From Citrobacter freundii (lineage in GTDB: Bacteria; Pseudomonadota; Gammaproteobacteria; Enterobacterales; Enterobacteriaceae): 64,000 bases of DNA. Made by a program: the position numbers and the translations under genes. Positions 58,811 through 64,000 of this stretch are shown piece by piece (within the stretch, counting starts at the first letter, position 1; every line of letters starts with the position of its first letter). The stretch spans positions 4,216,001 through 4,280,000 of the forward strand of contig NZ_CP099222.1 in NCBI RefSeq assembly GCF_029717145.1, in the 5' to 3' direction. The notes beneath the pieces were generated by a model. That model saw nothing but the letters and a program-made list of their open reading frames with translations. It was not told where the DNA came from and did no database searches.

Positions 58811-59154
58811 AACAACGGACTTCCTCGATGGAGCGCTATTTCACATATAACCTATGGGAATAGTACATACTGAAAGGGTATGAATTGTGTTGCGTTCGTT
58901 TATGGAATTTTTTAACGCTTATTATCATTATCATTTGCATGGCATTCAGCGCAACCCTTTAAGAACAGGGCCTTTAGCTGATTTTATGCATAAAAACGCG
59001 AGTTTATGCGGGTCATCATGAATAACTTTTTGTTATAAAAGAATATTCATTTGATAAAAAATGAAGAATTATGACTGTGCGTTTTTTTCGCTAATTTGTT
59101 CAACTGCTGTTTTTTTGCACAGCAAAAACGACGCAAATCACAAAAAAACAAAAA
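58811..59154. promoter_or_regulatory. gltP promoter region and nrf 3' end
   Basis: These 344 AT-rich bases lie between gltP (start) and nrfG (stop), both on the minus strand. A 7-bp stem GCATAAA / TTTATGC near 58985-59005 may end nrf transcription. No gene is visible; -10/-35 pairs cannot be told apart reliably in such AT-rich sequence. Confidence 0.4.
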
Positions 59155-59772
59155 TTATTTTTGTCGATTCTGCAGCAATTTCGCCATATTGATTGAGTCA
59201 ATCAACTGAGCACGATCCACCCTCGGCGAGTTTAAATCGAGAACTTTTTGCCACTGCAAAATAGCCTGTGCATAGTCGGCCTGCATAAACGCATCAGCAG
59301 CCAGCAGCATCAGCGCGGTAACTTCTGTCGGGTCCAGCGCCAGCGATTTCTCAATCATCTCACGGGTTTGCGGCGTCATATGCTGCCCGGACTGATAGTA
59401 CAGCACCGTCGCCAGTGCCGAATAGATCTCGGCGTTTTCACCGCGCAAACGCAGCGCCTGCTCATAGGCCAGTAGCGCATTATGATACGCGTTTTGCCAA
59501 AGATAATACTCACCCAGTTGCGCCCATTGCGTGCTGTCTTGCGGGTTGGCACGTATTTTTGACTGCAGCGAAAGCAGCTGTTTTTCCTGCATATTTTCAT
59601 CAGAAAACGCATGTAACGGGTCAGCCAGCCGCGCCTGCTCCTGCTGGACCGCCTGCCATTTAGGCGACAACAAATACCCTCCCGTGCAGGCAATCACCAT
59701 CAGCACAGCTATAGCGGCCAGGCGTTTTACCGGCATCGGACGCAACGGTGCACAACATTCAGGCTGACTCAT
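59155..59772 (-). CDS. nrfG: Heme lyase complex subunit NrfG
   Basis: Tetratricopeptide protein of the NrfEFG heme lyase, which attaches the unusual heme to the CXXCK site of nitrite reductase NrfA. Its 205 residues have one N-terminal membrane helix (about 15-37) and at least three TPR units ([27 protein letters not shown]). It overlaps nrfF by 4 bases (ATGA). Confidence 0.94.
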   Translation of the reverse strand: MSQPECCAPLRPMPVKRLAAIAVLMVIACTGGYLLSPKWQAVQQEQARLADPLHAFSDENMQEKQLLSLQSKIRANPQDSTQWAQLGEYYLWQNAYHNALLAYEQALRLRGENAEIYSALATVLYYQSGQHMTPQTREMIEKSLALDPTEVTALMLLAADAFMQADYAQAILQWQKVLDLNSPRVDRAQLIDSINMAKLLQNRQK

Positions 59773-60278
59773 CGTTCATCCTCTTCTACGCGCTGATGCG
59801 TTCTCACCCGCCAGATAATCACGCCCACCAGCAGCAATAACAGGCACGGCAGTGCCCACAACAACAGCGTCTGCTCATTGAGCGGCGGGTTATAGCGGAC
59901 GAAATCACCGTAACGATCGGTCATCCACGTGGTGATCTCATGTTCACTTTTGCCCTCTGCCACCATGCTATACACCTGATGACGCATACTGACCGCCACC
60001 GGCGCATTGGATTCCAGTAAGTTTTGATTCTGGCACTGTGGGCAGCGCAACTGGCTGGCAATAGACAGCGCTTTTTCCTGCTGTTGCGGGTTGTCAAAAC
60101 GCCAGGTGTCGACAACCTGGGCATGCGTAGCGAAAGTGATGAAAAACAAGACGATCGTTAAGAGTAAAAACTTTCTGCCGGATGGCGCTGCGCTTATCCG
60201 GCCAACGGTTTGCGTACCCTGTAGGCCGGATAAGGCGTTTACGCCGCCATCCGGCAACGCTGTGATTAATTTACGCAT
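59769..60278 (-). CDS. nrfF: Heme lyase thiol subunit NrfF with BIME-derived N-terminal extension
   Basis: CcmH-like subunit of the NrfEFG complex, with the thiol motif LRCPQCQNQ that reduces the apocytochrome. It has 169 residues against about 127 in E. coli (from memory). A signal peptide core [19 protein letters not shown] and a C-terminal membrane helix are present, but 35 extra residues precede the core and are encoded by a BIME. ATG 60278 overlaps the nrfE stop and has GGGAG upstream, and no other ATG or GTG lies before the core, so this start seems right. Confidence 0.83.
   Translation of the reverse strand: MRKLITALPDGGVNALSGLQGTQTVGRISAAPSGRKFLLLTIVLFFITFATHAQVVDTWRFDNPQQQEKALSIASQLRCPQCQNQNLLESNAPVAVSMRHQVYSMVAEGKSEHEITTWMTDRYGDFVRYNPPLNEQTLLLWALPCLLLLLVGVIIWRVRTHQRVEEDER
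60178..60257. repeat. BIME inside the nrfF reading frame
   Basis: Two opposite REP units (GCCGGATGGCGCTGC ... and GTAGGCCGGATAAGG ... CATCCGGC) lie within nrfF codons about 8-34. The 80-base block has no stop in the nrfF frame, and gives LPDGG and GRISAAPSG, the usual translation of such units. Confidence 0.87.
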
Positions 60279-61962
60279 CGCGCTTTCTCCCCCGCCAGCC
60301 GCTGAGCAGCGCGCCGAATACCATCAGCAGCCCTCCGCCCCAAATCCAACGCACACCACTTTGCACGTACAAGCGCATGGCATAGCGCTCCGGTCCGGTT
60401 TTTTCGCCGATCACCGCGTACCAGTCGTGCAGCAGGTTCCAACGGATACCCGGCTCCATCATTTGCTGGCGACGCGCGGAATAGAAGCGTCTTTCGGGCT
60501 GCAGGCTGCCGATGCGTTTCTCATCCTGCCAGAGCGTAATCAGCGCCTTTTCACTGGTGTAGTTTCCTTTTGCTTCCAGAGAGAGGTGCTCAAAGCGGAA
60601 AACATAGCCTGCCAGTTCAACCTGCTGCCCAGGACTCAGATTCAGGCTCACTTCCTGGCGGCTCCCGCTGGAGAACACGATCCCTGCAGCAAAAACCAGC
60701 ACGCCAGCATGCGCCAGCAGCGCCGGAAGCTGGCTTCGCAGCGGCACCTTCCGGCTTCTGATCGTCGCTATCACGATGACCACCAGCATCAGCAGGCCAA
60801 ACGGCAGCGTTGCACGGTTGAAGTAAGGCGCGCCAACGGAGAGTCGTCCCCAACCAAACAGGCCGTAAATCATCGGATACAGCGTGCCAATCAACACGAT
60901 AAGCAGCACCGCGCAAAACAGCAGCAGCGCGACCAGAATCATCATCTCACGCGACCAGCCGCCAAAACGTACCGTGTGACCGACGTCCCGCGCCCGCCAG
61001 GCATACAGACCGAGCGATGCCAGGCTTAACACGGTAAACAGCGCAAACAGCGGCGCAGCGCGGACGTTGTCCAGCGCAAAGGCATGAACAGAAACCAGTA
61101 TGCCGGAACGCACAATCAGCGTGCCCAACAGCGATAAAATCAGCGTGACAATCGCCAGCAGCAGCGACCAGTGCGGGAAGCCTCCACGCTGCCGTGAGAC
61201 ATACAGGCTATGCAGTAACGCACTGGCGGAAAGCCAGGGTAATAAGGAAGCGTTTTCTACCGGGTCCCAGAACCACCAGCCGCCCCAGCCCAGTTCACAA
61301 TAAGCCCACCAGGAACCAAGGATGATCCCAAGCGTCAGGGCGCACCAGCCGGGCAGCGCCCAGCGCCAGCACACCCAGGCAGTCCGTGCGTTAAAGCCGC
61401 CGCGCAGCAGCGAAGCCAACGCCACGCCGGCCGCCACCATCAGCCCACCGTAGCCCAGATACAGCAGTGGTGGATGCAGAATCAGCCCCAGGTGTTGCAG
61501 CATCGGGTTCAGGTCGCGCCCTTCAATTGCCGGCGGGAAGATGCGTACGAACGGATCGGACCACACCACCACGAACAGCAGCAATGACGCGGTCATCATT
61601 GTCAGGACGCTGAGGGTTAACGGAAACAGCGCGTCCGGCTCACGCCTGGAGCACCAGGCGAACAGTGCGCTCCAGGCAGAAAGAAACAGCACCCACAGTA
61701 GCAGCGATCCTTCATGACCACCCCACACCGCCGCCAGCTTTAATCCCCACGGCAGCAGGCTATAGCTGTGCTGAGCTACGTAAACAACGGAGAAATCACT
61801 GGTCAGGAAACAGAACACCAGAATGGCAAAGGCCAGCAACAGCAGCGCAAACTGCGTCCACACGCCCACGCAGGCCAGACGCATAACGCCCTGCCAGCGC
61901 TGACGTACGCCCGTCAGCACGGCAAGCGGGGTCAACACGTTGACCCCGAGACTTAACAACAA
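60271..61962 (-). CDS. nrfE: Heme lyase membrane subunit NrfE
   Basis: CcmF-like inner-membrane heme lyase for NrfA, 563 residues with about 14 membrane segments. The tryptophan-rich heme-handling motif WGGWWFWDPVENASLLPWL is near 228-246. Conserved His residues occur in EGSLLLWVLF (HEGS) and HPPLLYLGY. It is followed by nrfF with an 8-base overlap. The first ATG of the frame is at 61962, 49 bases after nrfD. Confidence 0.94.
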   Translation of the reverse strand: MLLSLGVNVLTPLAVLTGVRQRWQGVMRLACVGVWTQFALLLLAFAILVFCFLTSDFSVVYVAQHSYSLLPWGLKLAAVWGGHEGSLLLWVLFLSAWSALFAWCSRREPDALFPLTLSVLTMMTASLLLFVVVWSDPFVRIFPPAIEGRDLNPMLQHLGLILHPPLLYLGYGGLMVAAGVALASLLRGGFNARTAWVCWRWALPGWCALTLGIILGSWWAYCELGWGGWWFWDPVENASLLPWLSASALLHSLYVSRQRGGFPHWSLLLAIVTLILSLLGTLIVRSGILVSVHAFALDNVRAAPLFALFTVLSLASLGLYAWRARDVGHTVRFGGWSREMMILVALLLFCAVLLIVLIGTLYPMIYGLFGWGRLSVGAPYFNRATLPFGLLMLVVIVIATIRSRKVPLRSQLPALLAHAGVLVFAAGIVFSSGSRQEVSLNLSPGQQVELAGYVFRFEHLSLEAKGNYTSEKALITLWQDEKRIGSLQPERRFYSARRQQMMEPGIRWNLLHDWYAVIGEKTGPERYAMRLYVQSGVRWIWGGGLLMVFGALLSGWRGRKRDA

Positions 61963-62011
61963 TGCCAGAAAACCGGCTTCAGGAAGGAGTACGTCCAGAA
62001 ATCACCTTACC

Positions 62012-62968
62012 CTACGCAACCGTCAGTTGCCCTGCATACAGAATGAAAAAGCGCAGCAGCAGCACGCCGGTCAGGCTGGCACCACACACTGCCAGCACAC
62101 CGTGAAACGTCGGGCTACGATTCGCCCACGGTTTCAGCAGCATCGGCAAGATCAGCCCCAACCCGGCCACGCCCAGCCAGAACCACCAGGTCCAGAAACC
62201 ACCGCCCAACGCCGCAACCAGCGCGCGCATTTTGCCGTCATCACCCAGCGCCAGCCCGATAAAGAACGCCGCCAGCAGGAAGATTTCCAGCCACACTACC
62301 GGGGTTTCCATGCGGTGTACAAAATGCGCCTCGGTGGTATGCGGGTTACCGCGATGGCGTAATGCCATGGCGATCAGCGCCACCGCCGCACCGGACGAGA
62401 TCCCGGAAAACAGGAACAGCACTGGCAAGATCGGGTTATTCAGGAACGGATAGGATTTCAGCGCCGACAGCAGGAACCCGGTGTAGGCCCCGAGCAGCAC
62501 CGCCAGCACCAGCATCACTGTTTCCAGTAGACGATGGAACGGCGCGATCAGCGCCAGCAGTTTTGGCACGATCGTCAGACGAGGCACGAAGCGCTGTTGC
62601 AGGGCAATAACCTCTTTATCAAAGATTTTTGCCAGCCACAGCACCAGCACCACCATATACAACTGGAATAGCATGACCCCCATCGACATCACCGAGGTGA
62701 AGCTGTAGTGGAACATCAGTTTCCAGAAGGTCCATGGACGCGTCAGGTGCAAGACCAGGATCAGCAGGCCGAGAATAATCGCTCCCGGCCCGAGTACCAG
62801 CGTGGTACGCAGTAACGTACTGTCTGAACCGCCCGCTTCCGGATGCAGCCGTCGAAGCAATACCGACAGCGTCACCAGTCCGGCGGAAATACCGATCAGG
62901 AACAGATAGATGGCGATGGGCCAGTCCCACACCAGTGATTCAAAATGGAATGCAGAAGCGGGTGTCAT
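62012..62968 (-). CDS. nrfD: Nitrite reductase membrane subunit NrfD
   Basis: Integral membrane quinol dehydrogenase subunit (NrfD/PsrC family) that passes electrons to NrfC. Its 318 residues form about eight membrane segments; the N-terminal FHFESLVWDWPIAIYLFL is a family hallmark. It overlaps nrfC by 4 bases. Confidence 0.95.
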   Translation of the reverse strand: MTPASAFHFESLVWDWPIAIYLFLIGISAGLVTLSVLLRRLHPEAGGSDSTLLRTTLVLGPGAIILGLLILVLHLTRPWTFWKLMFHYSFTSVMSMGVMLFQLYMVVLVLWLAKIFDKEVIALQQRFVPRLTIVPKLLALIAPFHRLLETVMLVLAVLLGAYTGFLLSALKSYPFLNNPILPVLFLFSGISSGAAVALIAMALRHRGNPHTTEAHFVHRMETPVVWLEIFLLAAFFIGLALGDDGKMRALVAALGGGFWTWWFWLGVAGLGLILPMLLKPWANRSPTFHGVLAVCGASLTGVLLLRFFILYAGQLTVA

Positions 62969-63636
62969 TGGCTCACCTCCCCGTATTTAAAGGGAACGCG
63001 GTAGACCTTCGGTTTGGTGCCTAACGCCAGCTTGTAACGGTAGGTATTTTTCTGGTGTAACAGACGAGAGACCTCGCTGTTGGGATCGTCCAGATTACCA
63101 AACGTCAGCGCTTTCGTCGGACATGACTCAACGCAAGCAGGCTGCTTGCCCGCTTTCAGGTTGGTTTTACGGCAGAAGTCGCACTTATCTGCCGTCTTGT
63201 TGACCGGATGAATAAAGCGCACGCGATACGGGCAGGCGGCGATGCAATACTGGCAACCGACGCACAGATCCGGGTTCACATCCACAATGCCGGTGGCAGC
63301 ATCGCGATACGATGCCCCCGTCGGGCAGACGTCAACACAGGGGGCGTGATCGCAGTGCTGGCACGAATGGCGGAAGAAGCGGTACTTCACATCAGGAAAC
63401 GTCCCCAGCGGCTCGCTGCGAATAATCGTCAGACGCGATACGCCTTCCGGCACGCTGTTCACTTCCCGACAGGCATCCATGCAGGCGGTACAGCCGATGC
63501 ATAATGACTCATCATGTATCATGCCGTAACGCACGCCGTTGATGTTTAACGTCTTCGCCACGACGCGTCCCGCCGTCCCGCTAACAGCCACCAGCGCGCC
63601 GACGCCGGTGATAAACTGGCGACGAGAGCAACTCAT
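62965..63636 (-). CDS. nrfC: Iron-sulphur protein NrfC, Tat-exported
   Basis: Ferredoxin-like subunit with four [4Fe-4S] clusters linking NrfD to NrfB. The N terminus is a twin-arginine signal (SRRQFITG). Cluster cysteines are in [48 protein letters not shown] and CDFCRK...CVESCPTKA. The 223-residue length is normal. It overlaps nrfB by 4 bases. Confidence 0.96.
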   Translation of the reverse strand: MSCSRRQFITGVGALVAVSGTAGRVVAKTLNINGVRYGMIHDESLCIGCTACMDACREVNSVPEGVSRLTIIRSEPLGTFPDVKYRFFRHSCQHCDHAPCVDVCPTGASYRDAATGIVDVNPDLCVGCQYCIAACPYRVRFIHPVNKTADKCDFCRKTNLKAGKQPACVESCPTKALTFGNLDDPNSEVSRLLHQKNTYRYKLALGTKPKVYRVPFKYGEVSQ

Positions 63637-64000
63637 GGATGCTCCTTAAGCAAGGGAATCGACGCCGGATTAAAGTTTGGATTGTTACGCTGATCGCTGT
63701 GGCAATCGACGCAAATCTTGATCCGTCCTTTATCGCTTAGCGTCTGCATCGTGTCTTGCTTCGGATGCAGTGAGTGACAGCTGGCACACGCTACTTTCGT
63801 CACGTGGACATCGTGCGGCCAGAACGCTTTTTGCAACTGCTCAGGCAGGTGACAGGACATACAGACGCTGTTCTGCTGCTCCACGTTGTACATCGGCTCA
63901 TTAAAGCGCATCACATCCTTCACCCCTTCGCGGTGATTAGGTGACGGCTGGCCGTGACAGTTGGTGCAGGTAACCGGCAGTTTATTATTTGGGTTGATGA
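63633..64000 (-). CDS. nrfB: Pentaheme cytochrome NrfB, 5' end cut by window
   Basis: Periplasmic multiheme cytochrome that carries electrons from NrfC to nitrite reductase NrfA. Four CXXCH heme sites are visible (CTNCH, CMSCH, CASCH, CVDCH); the fifth and the signal peptide should lie beyond base 64000. The frame is open to the window edge, so the ATG at 63923 is internal. Confidence 0.93.
   Translation of the reverse strand, partial: INPNNKLPVTCTNCHGQPSPNHREGVKDVMRFNEPMYNVEQQNSVCMSCHLPEQLQKAFWPHDVHVTKVACASCHSLHPKQDTMQTLSDKGRIKICVDCHSDQRNNPNFNPASIPLLKEHP

Noticed and set aside
1-64000. CRISPR arrays, tRNA and rRNA genes
   Set aside because: No regularly spaced direct repeats or cloverleaf/rRNA sequence were noticed on reading.

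Overview
The window is a stretch of enterobacterial chromosome. The proteins closely resemble those of Escherichia, Citrobacter and Salmonella, REP/BIME palindromes are common between genes, and gene order runs colinear (inverted) with the E. coli K-12 segment from dcuS to nrf, compared from memory. A Citrobacter-like genome fits best, but genus cannot be proved from this window.

Layout, left to right. 1-6.7 kb: C4-dicarboxylate sensing and anaerobic fumarate use (dcuS 3' part, dcuR, dcuB, fumB) and membrane protein yjdF. 6.7-10.8 kb: melibiose use (melB, melA and divergent melR). 11-15.8 kb: arginine-dependent acid resistance (adiA, adiY, adiC). 15.9-19.4 kb: polymyxin-resistance operon eptA-basR-basS and the antisense-side small gene pmrR, both with PmrA boxes. 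19.6-26 kb: proP, an additional kdgT-family permease, yjcZ and the dynamin-like crfC. 26.0-27.2 kb: a noncoding, palindrome-rich interval. 27.2-38.7 kb: yjdM, yjdN and the phosphonate (C-P lyase) operon phnC to phnP, with phnE intact and phnO absent. 38.8-39.3 kb: an stbDE/relBE-type toxin-antitoxin pair, then yjdP.

39.7-49.1 kb: a sugar island where K-12 carries rpiB/rpiR/als/mdt. A hybrid sensor kinase, an RbsA-type ABC importer, a D-lyxose-isomerase-type enzyme, a class II aldolase, a PfkB kinase and an OmpR-type regulator suggest import, isomerisation, phosphorylation and aldol cleavage under two-component control. 49.4-52.4 kb: fdhF (selenoprotein with in-frame UGA, SECIS and sigma-54 promoter) and yjcO. 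52.6-57.3 kb: an orphan type VI secretion vgrG island inserted between yjcO and gltP, with a putative amidase effector, a putative periplasmic immunity protein and several broken duplicate fragments. 57.5-64 kb: gltP and nrfG-F-E-D-C-B (formate-dependent nitrite reduction), nrfB cut by the window edge.

The most unusual items are the scarred vgrG island with out-of-frame duplicates, a BIME that appears to be translated inside the nrfF signal peptide, the sugar island with a hybrid kinase at one end and its likely regulator at the other, the palindrome-rich interval between crfC and yjdM, and facing PmrA boxes before eptA.
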